Assembly: GCA_025361565.1 (NCBI GenBank)
Contig: JANYKN010000125.1
Location: 157,171-221,170, forward strand
DNA length: 64,000 bases
Origin: Bacteroidota bacterium
GTDB taxonomy: Bacteria; Bacteroidota; Bacteroidia; Bacteroidales; NBLH01
Direction of reading: 5' to 3'
Shown: one piece after another, positions 1 to 9,425 of the stretch
Position numbering within the stretch: the first letter of the stretch is position 1
How the letters are laid out: each line of letters starts with the position of its first letter
Made by a program: the position numbers and the translations under genes
Notes under the pieces: generated by a model
Told to the model about the DNA's origin: nothing
Database searches by the model: none
Seen by the model: the letters and a program-made list of their open reading frames with translations, nothing else

Positions 1-2
1 TT

Positions 3-1259
3 CCTTTCTATAAAAGATATGCAATCAATTTTGTCAAAATTATAATGCTGGCTTTTAACGGATTTGAGAAAGATGAGTGCCCAATACGATCTTCGGCATT
101 AACTTATTTTTCTTTGCTTTCAATTGTTCCAGTTATAGCCGTAGCTTTTGCAATTTCTAAAGGTTTTGGGTTGGAACGTGTATTAGAAGATGAAATTACA
201 AAGAGTCTTGCTTCACAAAAAGAGGTGATGAACTATTTGCTCACATTTTCAAAATCAATGTTGAGTTCTACAAAAGGAGGCATTTTAGCAGTAATAAGTA
301 TTGGATTTTTATTGTATACCGTACTCAGGCTTTTCAACCATATCGAAAATGCAGTAAATACGATATGGAATATTGAAAAATCGAGATCATTTGTCAGAAA
401 ATTTACAGATTATCTTTCTATTGTTCTCATTGCCCCTATATTAATTGTACTTGCAGGAACTGCTAACATCTATATTAACACTATTTTAAAACATATTTCA
501 AAAGATAGCACTATTTATGAACTATTATCCCCTGTTGTTCTATTTTTTATAAGACTTTTTCCTTATCTTATTATTTGGCTTCTATTTACCATCATGTATA
601 TTATTATGCCAAATAAAAAAATTAAATTTATTCATGCTATGTTTGCTGGATTGGTGGCTGGTACTGCTTATCAACTTCTTCAATTTTACTACATAAACCT
701 ACAGGTAGGATTTTCGCGCTACAACGCCATTTATGGGAGCTTTGCTGCCCTTCCGTTATTTCTTGTATGGACACAGCTGAGTTGGCTTTTATTTCTTTTT
801 GGGGCTGAAATTGCAGCTGCGTTAGAAAACATACGCTCTTATGGAATTAAAAAAGATTACTTTGTTTTAAGCACTTCAAAAAAAAGACTCCTGAACTTGC
901 TTGTACTTAAAAAGATTATAAATTCTTTTAAAACTGACAATAACGCTCCAAACGTTTATGATTTGGCAAATGAAATAAGATTGCCAGTTCAATACTTGAT
1001 ACAAATCACTGATACTCTGGTGAAATCAAAATTAATTTCAAGAGTAATTGTTGATAATGAGCATATTACGGGGTTTCAACCAGCCAAAGATATTGCAAAC
1101 TTAAGCTTTGCCGAAGTGCTTGAAAAACTAGATATACTTGGTGATAATAAAATCCTGATTAATCGTGATAATGATTCGGAATCTATCGATAAAAACCTTG
1201 AAGCATTTTTGGATTTGGTAAAAGATAATTATTCCACACTACTCATTAAAGATCTTTAG
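3..1259 (+). CDS. YihY/BrkB family membrane protein, 5' end outside window
   Basis: The frame is open to the window edge, so the true start lies upstream; the ATG at 45 is an internal Met. The visible part begins with FYKRYAINFVK and the family core SSALTYFSLLSIVP. It holds about six hydrophobic segments and the late YihY motif YNAIYGSFAALPLFLVW, then a soluble tail of about 130 residues that resembles the winged-helix-like tail of Bacteroidota homologues. The family consists of inner-membrane proteins once misnamed ribonuclease BN; their transport or envelope role is unsettled. The stop overlaps the convergent GH2 stop by three bases (1257-1258 shared), so the genes end back to back with no spacer. 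Family call is firm, function unknown. Confidence 0.85.
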   Translation, partial: PFYKRYAINFVKIIMLAFNGFEKDECPIRSSALTYFSLLSIVPVIAVAFAISKGFGLERVLEDEITKSLASQKEVMNYLLTFSKSMLSSTKGGILAVISIGFLLYTVLRLFNHIENAVNTIWNIEKSRSFVRKFTDYLSIVLIAPILIVLAGTANIYINTILKHISKDSTIYELLSPVVLFFIRLFPYLIIWLLFTIMYIIMPNKKIKFIHAMFAGLVAGTAYQLLQFYYINLQVGFSRYNAIYGSFAALPLFLVWTQLSWLLFLFGAEIAAALENIRSYGIKKDYFVLSTSKKRLLNLLVLKKIINSFKTDNNAPNVYDLANEIRLPVQYLIQITDTLVKSKLISRVIVDNEHITGFQPAKDIANLSFAEVLEKLDILGDNKILINRDNDSESIDKNLEAFLDLVKDNYSTLLIKDL

Positions 1260-3613
1260 TAAACATCATATAAAGATCGCACACTTATTTTATCTTCAAG
1301 TTTTTGTTCCGGATATTCCGGAACAAATTCAGTTATTTTCTGCTCTCCTGGCAATAAATCAAAATAATTATCAGAAAAATTTCCTTTATCTTCAGGAAAA
1401 TCCAGAAAAACATTTTTGGCTAAATAATCCGTCATGATTTGAATTATAAATTTGTCTTTCTTTTTTGTAATATTGAATACAACATCAGGATCAGGCAAAT
1501 CTAAATCCTTTACTTCTTTAAAATATACATTTTCTCTAGCTATTTCAGTACTTCCTGAAAGAAGTTTAATATGGATCATTGTTTTATTTTTAACGCTATC
1601 AGCCAAAAATCTGCTTAAATCTTGACTATAAACAATTTCGCTGCTTAATGCTTTTACATTTACCTCCATATCATCTGCCCAAATTTCGTTACCATAAAAA
1701 TCTATGAGATTGATACTTAATTTCATTTTTCTAGATTTGATTTCATCCGATACTATAAATACCTTTATTGTATTGTTTTCCATTTGCCCCGAAATCAACA
1801 CAGGCGCATAAACCCTTTTCAAATAATAATGCAATGCTTTCCATCTTCCATAATAATCAATACCAGAAGGAGTTATCGCAGGCCAATAATCGTTTAATTG
1901 CTGATAAATGGTTCCCATATATTTTCCTCTTTCACTACGATAACTTTTTATTGCTCCAGCCATGTTTTCAGCTTGTAGCAATTGGCTTACATAAACATAT
2001 GGAATAATATGTCCTGGTATTTTATATTTACTAAATATGTTTTTTTGTATGAGTTCAAATCCTCCCGGATATTTTTGATGAGCTTTTAACTGATTAGAAT
2101 AACGATAGAGCTCTTTTTCTTCAATAAAACTGCGCATACTAGAAAGTAGAGGATATGACAGATTGCCATGCAAAATATATTGTCCAAAATTTTGTGGACT
2201 ATTTTCAATTTCAAAAGTGTCTGATTTTAAAGGTAAAAATGCCCTTCCACTATCGATATTTTCAACAATCTGTTTCAATAAGTCTCTTTTCAACGAATTA
2301 AGCTGAACATTGATTTGCCTATTTTCCTTATTATTATCAATAGAATTTATTTGTTCATAATCACACCATAAAGCCAAAGAAGGATGGTTTCTCAGTCTCT
2401 CTATATTTTGCATTACTTGCAATTTTAACTTCTCTAAATGAACAACTTCTGAAGTATCAAATTTTTCATATTTCATAAAATCTTGCCAAATAAGTATCCC
2501 GTTTTCATCGCAGAGATCATAAAACTCATCATTCTCATAAATGCCACCTGACAAAACTCTCAACATATTTATATTAACTTTTCTAGCACTTTGAATAAGA
2601 TGTTTATATTGGTCACTTTTCACTCGCTGTGAATAAATATCCTGAGGTAGATAATTGGCGCCTTTTATAAATATAGGAATATCATTTAGCTTAAAATAAG
2701 AACCACTTCCATGCTCAACATCTTTTTGCACAAGCTCCAGCTTTCTGAAACCAAAACGCAATGTTCTTGCATCAATAACCTTGCTTTTATGCTCAACTTG
2801 TAAATTGAAATCATAAAGATTGGCTTTACCTAAGCCATTAGTCCACCAAAATTTCGGTTTATCTATTTTTATCCTTAACTCAAAGTAATTAATGCCTTTT
2901 TTAACAACAACTGAAGTGTCAATCCAATTTTTTTCTAATCCTGATATTTTTAAATCAACATTTTGAACTATATCAGATTGCAAATTTATTTTCACCTTAA
3001 CAATTGCCCTTTCTCTGTTTAACGATTCCTGAAAAAATTGATAATCTGCGATTTTAATAACATCCCATGCTTTTATATGGATGGGTTGCAAAATTCCACA
3101 TCCAAAAAAAAGTGAATCAATATGAAAGCAAAATTGATGTGGCGAATGGAACCTTACAGTTAATATATTATGATCTCTCTTAAGGATTTTTTTACATTCT
3201 ATTATCTTTTCCAAATGTCTACTACCACCAACACTGATAACAGAATCATTCAAAATGACTATTGAGCATAAATCTAATCCGCTGAATATTAATTCAATAT
3301 GTCTTTTCATATAAAATTCTTCATTCATATTAAAAACGGTTTGATATTCCCATTCACTCTTTTTAATCCATTCAAGTCTTTCAGTATTGATCCCAAAAAA
3401 AGGATCGGAAATTTTATGATTTGCAAATAAATCAGTAACAATTGAACCAGGCACAGTTGCAAGCATTTCCTCATTTTTGCCAATCTGCTTAAAGCTCCAC
3501 CTGCTATTCAATTCTTGGTCAACAACTTCCATTTTTTCATCATTATTTCTACAACTAATAAAAGAAGTAAAAAGGACCAACAGGCATACGATATTTTTGA
3601 GTAAATGCTTCAT
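1256..3613 (-). CDS. GH2 beta-mannosidase-like lipoprotein, probably catalytically dead
   Basis: 785 aa from the ATG at 3613, chosen over an upstream TTG because a lipoprotein signal (MKHLLKN...FISC) starts there. Domain order matches GH2 beta-mannosidases: N-terminal jelly roll with ATVPGSIVTDLF and DPFFGIN, an Ig-like domain, a TIM barrel with GANYLPQDIYS and GGIYENDEFYDLCDENG, and MGTIYQQLNDYWP. The family acid/base motif WCGNNE reads WCDYEQ here (residues 416-421), so Gln sits where the catalytic Glu belongs. The nucleophile motif SEYGFQS aligns to GNLSYPL, putting Asn484 at the Glu position. I infer a surface or periplasmic mannoside-binding or scaffolding pseudoenzyme. The reading frame is intact, which argues against simple decay. 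Confidence 0.8.
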   Translation of the reverse strand: MKHLLKNIVCLLVLFTSFISCRNNDEKMEVVDQELNSRWSFKQIGKNEEMLATVPGSIVTDLFANHKISDPFFGINTERLEWIKKSEWEYQTVFNMNEEFYMKRHIELIFSGLDLCSIVILNDSVISVGGSRHLEKIIECKKILKRDHNILTVRFHSPHQFCFHIDSLFFGCGILQPIHIKAWDVIKIADYQFFQESLNRERAIVKVKINLQSDIVQNVDLKISGLEKNWIDTSVVVKKGINYFELRIKIDKPKFWWTNGLGKANLYDFNLQVEHKSKVIDARTLRFGFRKLELVQKDVEHGSGSYFKLNDIPIFIKGANYLPQDIYSQRVKSDQYKHLIQSARKVNINMLRVLSGGIYENDEFYDLCDENGILIWQDFMKYEKFDTSEVVHLEKLKLQVMQNIERLRNHPSLALWCDYEQINSIDNNKENRQINVQLNSLKRDLLKQIVENIDSGRAFLPLKSDTFEIENSPQNFGQYILHGNLSYPLLSSMRSFIEEKELYRYSNQLKAHQKYPGGFELIQKNIFSKYKIPGHIIPYVYVSQLLQAENMAGAIKSYRSERGKYMGTIYQQLNDYWPAITPSGIDYYGRWKALHYYLKRVYAPVLISGQMENNTIKVFIVSDEIKSRKMKLSINLIDFYGNEIWADDMEVNVKALSSEIVYSQDLSRFLADSVKNKTMIHIKLLSGSTEIARENVYFKEVKDLDLPDPDVVFNITKKKDKFIIQIMTDYLAKNVFLDFPEDKGNFSDNYFDLLPGEQKITEFVPEYPEQKLEDKISVRSLYDVY

Positions 3614-3794
3614 TTCAATAAAATCCAATAAATTAGAAATAATTGTTTAGTCCAAAATCAGACATTTTTACTTTTAATTGATAAATAGAAATCAAAAATA
3701 GATTATATTCGTGATTAAGAATATTTTCCAAAAAAAAACAAATCATTAAAATAATTAAAAAGGTAAACTATACAATATCAATAATTTATAATAT

Positions 3795-4382
3795 ATGCTA
3801 AAAGAATTATTAAAATTTAACAGAAGTTACCGAAGGTTTTATGAAAATGAGAATATTTCAAGTGAAACATTAGTTGAACTAATTGATTTTGCTTGCCTTT
3901 CGCCATCTCCTAAAAATTTACAAGCGTTGAAATTCATTCTTTCAAATGAAGTGAATTTAAACAACAAAATTTTTGCTACCCTGGCATGGGCAGGTTATTT
4001 GAACGATTGGAAAGGACCTGAGCCCGGTGAAAGACCATCGGCATATATTATTATTTTGGGTGATAAAACAATTTCAAAAGATTTTATTAAAGATTATCTG
4101 CCAACAGGCTCAGGAATTATTGCCCAATCCATTTTATTAGGTGCCGCTGAAAAAGGAATTGGTGGATGCATAATTGCTGCAATACAAAGAAAAAAACTCT
4201 ATGAACAATTGAATTTAAGCGAAGATTTTGAAATTATGTTGATATTAGCCCTTGGCAAACCTAAAGAAATTGTTGTAATTGACAATGTGGACGAAACGGG
4301 CAATATTGAATATTGGCGTGATGAGAACCAAATACATCATGTACCAAAACGGAAATCGGAAGATATTATAATACATCTATAA
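3795..4382 (+). CDS. Nitroreductase family protein
   Basis: 195 aa, usual size for a compact nitroreductase fold. N-terminal RSYRRF is the typical arginine-rich FMN-phosphate contact, followed by SPSPKNLQALKF, a variant of the S-P-S-x-x-N-x-Q cofactor motif. Residues 106-125 (GSGIIAQSILLGAAEKGIGG) form the usual central helix, and the family's conserved ALGKP turn follows. The enzyme would use FMN and NAD(P)H to reduce nitro, quinone or other electrophilic substrates in the cytoplasm; the real substrate cannot be read from sequence. It stands alone, divergent from the GH2 gene with a 180-base AT-rich spacer. A second, unrelated-looking nitroreductase lies at 45666. Confidence 0.85.
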   Translation: MLKELLKFNRSYRRFYENENISSETLVELIDFACLSPSPKNLQALKFILSNEVNLNNKIFATLAWAGYLNDWKGPEPGERPSAYIIILGDKTISKDFIKDYLPTGSGIIAQSILLGAAEKGIGGCIIAAIQRKKLYEQLNLSEDFEIMLILALGKPKEIVVIDNVDETGNIEYWRDENQIHHVPKRKSEDIIIHL

Positions 4383-4600
4383 AAATTAGAAATAACTCAA
4401 AATTATTATCAGTTTCCAAAAATCATTATATCAACTAAATACTACAATAAGCTTCTCATTTTCAGTTATCTAAAAAGAAGTAATGACAAATATTCTACTC
4501 ATTTTTTTCTAAATAAGATTGTTTAATAATAAATTTTCCAATTAATTTTCTTACCGTGCAACTATTCGCACTAACTTTAGGTCATATTGTTTGAAACGCT

Positions 4601-5182
4601 ATGATAAGTGAAGATCAATTAATCGACAGATGTAGAAAGAATGATCGGACTGCTCAGAAAATCCTTTACGACAGATACGCTTCCATAATGTTTGGAATTT
4701 GTCTAAGGTATGTTTTTGAACGTTCCGAGGCTGAAGATATTTTGCAGGAAGGTTTCTTGAAAATATTCACAAAAATAAATGAATTTGAAGGAAGAGGTTC
4801 CTTTGAAGGTTGGATGAAAAGGGTATTTATTAACACTGCTATTACATTATATCATAAAAATTCGAAACACAACAAAAATCATTACAACATTGATGATGTG
4901 CATGTTGTAAAAAGTGAGAAACCGGTATTTGATGATTCAGAGTTCACAAATGAAGAATTGATAAATATTATTCATAGTCTGCCAAAAGGATACAAGCTAG
5001 TCTTTAACATGTATGCTATTGAGGGATATAAACATAAAGAAATAGCAGAGATGTTAAACATTGACATTAATACCTCAAAATCGCAGTACTCAAGAGCTAA
5101 AAAGCTGATTAGAAAAAAACTTGAAATTTATGGCCAAGTTTCTATTGGAATTGATAATGATGAAGATGAAAATGAAGAATAA
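4601..5182 (+). CDS. ECF-type RNA polymerase sigma factor
   Basis: 193 aa with both sigma-70 regions of an ECF factor. Region 2 spans about residues 20-85 (LYDRYASIMFGICLRYV, EAEDILQEGFLKIF, FEGWMKRVFINTAI). Region 4 spans about 125-175 (SLPKGYKLVFNMYAIEGYKHKEIAEML, then a recognition helix with TSKSQYSRAKKLIRKKL). The tail is acidic (NDEDENEE). The next gene, 137 bases on in the same direction, encodes a membrane protein with a short cytoplasmic N-terminus, the position where an anti-sigma partner is expected. In Bacteroidota such sigma factors often regulate envelope genes, including type IX secretion; the regulon here is unknown. Confidence 0.92.
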   Translation: MISEDQLIDRCRKNDRTAQKILYDRYASIMFGICLRYVFERSEAEDILQEGFLKIFTKINEFEGRGSFEGWMKRVFINTAITLYHKNSKHNKNHYNIDDVHVVKSEKPVFDDSEFTNEELINIIHSLPKGYKLVFNMYAIEGYKHKEIAEMLNIDINTSKSQYSRAKKLIRKKLEIYGQVSIGIDNDEDENEE

Positions 5183-5319
5183 TGTGAATAACGTACAAAA
5201 ATAAAATGTCAATTATACCTTATATATCAAAACTGAAACAACGGTATACTTTGTAAAGCTATGATCATAACTTAGTAATTTGAAATAAATTAAAAACGAA
5301 TGTTATCTTGTTAATTTGA

Positions 5320-6621
5320 ATGAAAAAAGATTATAAAAATATTGAGGATTTGTTCAGTAATTCTTTAAATGGTTATAAAATTGAGCCATCAAAAGAGGTA
5401 TGGAAAAAAATAAACTTCAAACTTAATTTTAAAGAATTTTTTTCAACTGACTTTAGGACTTTTAATATCTACTACCTCACTGTATTAACCGGTTTGATAA
5501 CTAGCTTGGTATTTCTTTTTCCTGGTGAAAAACAAATTATTAAAAATAAGCCAATTACCTATGTTAACACTATAACCTCTGAAAACCAAAATATACCGAT
5601 ACTTGAAAATAATAAAGTAAAAATAATTAATAAAAAGAAAAAAGTAGCAATTTCTTATCCTACAGAAGTTTATACTCAGAATGATTTCAAAATAGCAAAA
5701 CGAAAACAAGATTCTGAGGTTTTGCCACTGCCATTAAAAAACAACTTAAAAGAGTTTTCCAGCATTTATGGCGATTCAATAAATCAAATAGGATTAATTT
5801 CAGTATTGCCCCCAAAACCAAAGTTTATTTTAGAGTCTAAAGCTGGTTGTGCTCCTTTTGAAATTAAGCTAAAAAACCAAACCGAAATGGCCCAATATTA
5901 CGAATGGTCTTTTGGTGATGGAAGCAAATCTTCTAAAATAAATCCAACATATTCTTATCAATATCCTGGTGTATACAGTATTAGACTAAAAGCAATTGGA
6001 ATTGGAGGTATTGCATATTGCATTATTGACTCCGTAATTGTTTTTGACGGACCGAAAAATAAAATTTCATTACCTTATCAATCAGAAATACTTGAAGGGG
6101 AACGTATTATCATTCAAAATGAAACTCAAAATACAACTAAATACGAATGGGATTTTGGTGATGGAACTTTTTCTACACTGAAAAAGCCTGAACATATTTA
6201 TCAAACATCTGGAAAATATTCAATTGTCTTAAAATCATGGACAGAAAAAAATTGTATGGATTCAGTGAAAATTGCAAATGTCAATGTTTCAAGACTCGAA
6301 TCCAAGATTGTTTTTCCTAACGCATTTTGTCCAATTCCAGAAGGATCATCTGATGGTAAATACTCTGGCAAGGAAGTCCACAATGATATTTTTCATCCAC
6401 TTGTTAATGGTGGAATTACAGAATATCATATAAAAATATATACCAAAGAAGGTGCATTGATATTTGAATCCAATGATGTTCAGATTGGATGGGATGGCTA
6501 TTATCAAAAACAAAGAATGCCTCAAGGAGTTTATCCGTTTGTAGTTACAGGAAAATTTGAAGGAGGTAAAAGCTTTTTGAAAAAAGGAAATGTAACCATC
6601 ATTTACAATCAGTACAACTAA
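5320..6621 (+). CDS. Membrane-anchored PKD protein with gliding-type C-terminal domain
   Basis: 433 aa. Residues 1-47 are charged and cytoplasmic, with the pattern IEDLFSNSL...EPSKEVWKKI that I associate with proteins encoded beside Bacteroidota sigma factors. One transmembrane helix follows (about 48-68, YYLTVLTGLITSLVFLF), then a linker. Two PKD domains carry YEWSFGDGS and YEWDFGDGT. A CHU_C/gliding-motility C-terminal domain runs from FPNAF through IGWDGYYQ to the end. No cleavable signal peptide is visible, which is odd because CHU_C domains normally sit on secreted type IX cargo. Inference: a sensor or anti-sigma-like partner whose periplasmic part is built from cargo-type modules. An alternative is a structural envelope anchor. 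Confidence 0.75.
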   Translation: MKKDYKNIEDLFSNSLNGYKIEPSKEVWKKINFKLNFKEFFSTDFRTFNIYYLTVLTGLITSLVFLFPGEKQIIKNKPITYVNTITSENQNIPILENNKVKIINKKKKVAISYPTEVYTQNDFKIAKRKQDSEVLPLPLKNNLKEFSSIYGDSINQIGLISVLPPKPKFILESKAGCAPFEIKLKNQTEMAQYYEWSFGDGSKSSKINPTYSYQYPGVYSIRLKAIGIGGIAYCIIDSVIVFDGPKNKISLPYQSEILEGERIIIQNETQNTTKYEWDFGDGTFSTLKKPEHIYQTSGKYSIVLKSWTEKNCMDSVKIANVNVSRLESKIVFPNAFCPIPEGSSDGKYSGKEVHNDIFHPLVNGGITEYHIKIYTKEGALIFESNDVQIGWDGYYQKQRMPQGVYPFVVTGKFEGGKSFLKKGNVTIIYNQYN

Positions 6622-6625
6622 TAGC

Positions 6626-6657
6626 AAAAAAAATCACCTGTTCAGGTGATTTTTTTT
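6626..6657. terminator. Bidirectional rho-independent terminator
   Basis: A perfect 15-base inverted repeat (6626-6640 and 6643-6657) with core ATCACCTG/CAGGTGAT and A/T-tracts on both flanks. It lies between the convergent PKD gene and LytTR gene and can serve both strands. Confidence 0.9.
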
Positions 6658-6672
6658 ATTAGGATTTCAAAA

Positions 6673-7383
6673 TTATTTAGTCATAATATTTATATTATTC
6701 ATTAAATCTTCTTTATAAGATTTAGCAATAGGGATACTTTTATTCTCACCTTTTATTTTCATAATAATGGCATTATCCTCTATCATTTCAATTTTAGCCA
6801 AATTTACAATATATGACCTGTGAACCCTTGCAAACATTTTAAGTGGGAGTTTATTGATAATAGCTTTCATCGTGAAGTGAATAGTATACTTACTAGTAAA
6901 CGTATTGATTATCACATAATTCTCCAATGCTTCAACCCATAAAATTTCTTCATATTTTAAGCGAACCAATGAGGAAGAACTGCTTTTAATAAAAATTCCA
7001 TCCTTTCCTGTAAGCTGTTCCTGAAACTCTTTGTGTTTTTTACTAGCTTTTTCAACTGCCTTAAAAAACCTGGTAAAGGAAATTGGTTTTAAGAGGTAAT
7101 CTGTTACATCATACTCAATTGCTTCAAGAGCATACTTATCTTTTGCTGAAATAACAATAACCTGTGGAAGGTTTTTTAAGGTCTTTATAAATTCTACACC
7201 GCTCATTTCAGGCATTTCGATATCTAAAAATATTAAATCGATATCATTCTCTGTCTGCATGGCGTTTAATGCATCAACCGCACTATTATAAGCGCCTCTA
7301 AATTCCAGAAATTCGGTTTTATTAACATATTTCTCAATCAATAATCTTGAAACATTATCATCATCTATTACAATGCAATTCAT
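6673..7383 (-). CDS. LytTR-family response regulator, orphan
   Basis: 236 aa from the ATG at 7383 (a TTG two codons upstream is less likely because MNCIVIDDD is the usual receiver start). The receiver domain covers about 1-115: acidic pair near residues 8-9, phospho-acceptor Asp54 in LIFLDIEMP, a serine in VISAKD, and the conserved lysine in LLKPIS. A LytTR DNA-binding domain spans about 130-230, with IFIKSSSSSLVRL, ENYVII and the hallmark FARVHRSYIVN. No histidine kinase is adjacent, so its partner is elsewhere. LytTR regulators bind direct repeats upstream of targets, often for surface or secreted products. It is convergent with the sigma/PKD pair; that adjacency may or may not be meaningful. 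Confidence 0.93.
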   Translation of the reverse strand: MNCIVIDDDNVSRLLIEKYVNKTEFLEFRGAYNSAVDALNAMQTENDIDLIFLDIEMPEMSGVEFIKTLKNLPQVIVISAKDKYALEAIEYDVTDYLLKPISFTRFFKAVEKASKKHKEFQEQLTGKDGIFIKSSSSSLVRLKYEEILWVEALENYVIINTFTSKYTIHFTMKAIINKLPLKMFARVHRSYIVNLAKIEMIEDNAIIMKIKGENKSIPIAKSYKEDLMNNINIMTK

Positions 7384-7988
7384 AGTCAATAGGTTTTATA
7401 TTTAGATGTACAGAAATAACTTAGTATTGTTAAGCCTTGAATTTAACAAAGTTAATAATCTGAAACAAATAAAGAAACTTGCAATACAATATTTTATTTA
7501 CAAAAGTTTGCAATACATTTAAACATAAATTGTAAGTTACTGAAATAATGCGAATTAAAGTATATAATTCTTACCAAATTAAATAATTATTACGATCTAA
7601 ATTAATGTGCATTAAAAAAAATGGTTGACAAAATGTCTAAAAACGATTTTGGCATATTTAAAAAATTCTTATACAATCATTAAATTTGAATTGCCAGTCA
7701 AAATTATTTGAATACTCTGCTTGGAGTAATTATTTTTCGGAAATATATGCTTACCTGAGTAAGAACATTCAAATTGCTTAAAATTTATAGTTTTAAAGGG
7801 GTTTAAATAAACTTGATAAACGTTTGTTAAGAATATTAAACTGATTCTGTTCGCAAAAATAATTAATATCTAAAATTGCAAACAAAATAAAATCTCTTAA
7901 CTTGGACATTTTGTCAAATTATACAATTTATAACCAGAATATAAGTTATAATAGAAATCTTAGAATTAAATATACAATACATCAGAGT
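7384..7988. other. AT-rich spacer between divergent genes
   Basis: About 600 bases separate the divergent LytTR and LRR genes. I see no ORF with coding character, no RNA gene and no strong hairpin. Both promoters must lie here, but I could not assign a convincing TAnnTTTG element. Confidence 0.6.
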
Positions 7989-9425
7989 ATGAAAAAGTAC
8001 ATGTTTCCATTATTTATCTCATTTTTTATTAGTTTTTTGAATGTTACCGCCCAAGATAGATTACTTGATGAAGATGAATTGGTAAATGCGGATGAATTTC
8101 TTTCACTCGATGAAGCTTTAAAAAATCCAGAAAAAGTATATAAATTGAATTTGAGTGACATGCAATTGGACGAGTTTCCAAGAGAAGTGTTACAGCTCTA
8201 TAATTTACAGATGCTCGATTTGTGGAAAAACAATATTGAAAAAATACCAGCTGATATTCAACTGTTATCACACCTACAATATTTGAATTTGGGAAATAAC
8301 AAAATGAAAGAACTTCCGAAAGAAATTGGTAGTTTGATAAATTTAATTGCACTTGATTTAGAAGATAATAAACTTGAAAAATTACCTGACGAAATTGGCA
8401 ATCTGGTTTTTATTCAAAATTTAGCTTTGGGTAATAATAAATTAAAAGAAATACCTGAATCGGTTGGCGAATTAAAAAATTTAAAAGATCTGAGCATCTG
8501 GGAAAATCAACTAGAAAAGTTACCGGAATCATTTGGGAAGCTCAAAAACCTTCAAAGTTTAGATATTTCTGAAAATAAAATAAAGAAGTTGCCAGTCTCA
8601 TTCGGATTACTTCTCAACCTTAAAATCTGCGATCTCCGTTCTAATGCACTAGAAAAATTTTCAATTCAAACAGAATTGTTAGGTTCTTTGAGATATTTTG
8701 ACTTGTCAAATAACAAAATTAATTCACTATCAAATTCCATATCAAATTTAAAAGCACTTCAAATGCTTTTTCTGCAAAATCAAATTGATGATAAACAAGA
8801 ACAATGCTTGAAAAATTTACCATCCGGAATTGGTTTTCTGAGAAACTTGCAACAAATCAACATTCGTAATACAGGTATCACTGAACTGCCAGTTGAGATT
8901 GGAGACCTTCAGGAACTTCAAATACTCGATGCCTCTGAGAATAACTTAGTTGACATACCATCCGTGATTAGTAAACTTAAAAACTTGAAAGAACTTCACC
9001 TTTCTTCAAATCAGCTAAAAACAATTCCTCCAGCATTAGGTAAATTGCCTAACCTTATAATATTAAACCTAATGAATAATTCCATCAATGAAATTTCATC
9101 ATTAATTAATAAATCTACTAATATTGAAGAGATAAACCTTTCAAAAAATAAACTTACAATTTTCCCTGAATCATTTTATCTTATGACTAATTTGAAAAAA
9201 CTTGATTTTTCGGATAATCAAATAAGGACAATACCATTGGGCATTAACAATTTAAAAAATTTAAAAGAACTGAACCTAGAAGGAAATAAACTAACAAGCA
9301 TTCCTGCTGAAATAGGAAAACTTAGTTCACTTAGTAATTTGAACCTACGAAACAATGAATTTTCTGATAACCAGATAGATGATATTAAAAAGCTTTTTTC
9401 TGAAGATGTAAATATTAGGTTCTAA
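7989..9425 (+). CDS. Exported leucine-rich-repeat protein
   Basis: 478 aa from the ATG at 7989; this start gives a clear Sec signal (MKKYMFPLFISFFISFLNVTAQ), whereas the upstream TTG start does not. After a short acidic linker the rest is about 18 LRRs of 23 residues in the bacterial/plant-like consensus L..L..LDLS.N.L..LP..IG.L. One repeat carries an insertion near LFLQNQIDDKQEQCLKNL. No capping domain, membrane segment, lipobox or recognisable type IX sorting domain is present; the protein ends abruptly at VNIRF. LRR solenoids bind proteins or glycans, so an extracytoplasmic binding role is likely, but the partner is unknown. Confidence 0.88.
   Translation: MKKYMFPLFISFFISFLNVTAQDRLLDEDELVNADEFLSLDEALKNPEKVYKLNLSDMQLDEFPREVLQLYNLQMLDLWKNNIEKIPADIQLLSHLQYLNLGNNKMKELPKEIGSLINLIALDLEDNKLEKLPDEIGNLVFIQNLALGNNKLKEIPESVGELKNLKDLSIWENQLEKLPESFGKLKNLQSLDISENKIKKLPVSFGLLLNLKICDLRSNALEKFSIQTELLGSLRYFDLSNNKINSLSNSISNLKALQMLFLQNQIDDKQEQCLKNLPSGIGFLRNLQQINIRNTGITELPVEIGDLQELQILDASENNLVDIPSVISKLKNLKELHLSSNQLKTIPPALGKLPNLIILNLMNNSINEISSLINKSTNIEEINLSKNKLTIFPESFYLMTNLKKLDFSDNQIRTIPLGINNLKNLKELNLEGNKLTSIPAEIGKLSSLSNLNLRNNEFSDNQIDDIKKLFSEDVNIRF

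Noticed and set aside
5485-5709. Antisense frame inside the PKD gene
   Set aside because: Cys/Phe/Tyr/Ile-rich composition is typical of antisense shadows of AT-rich genes; the opposite strand encodes recognisable domains.
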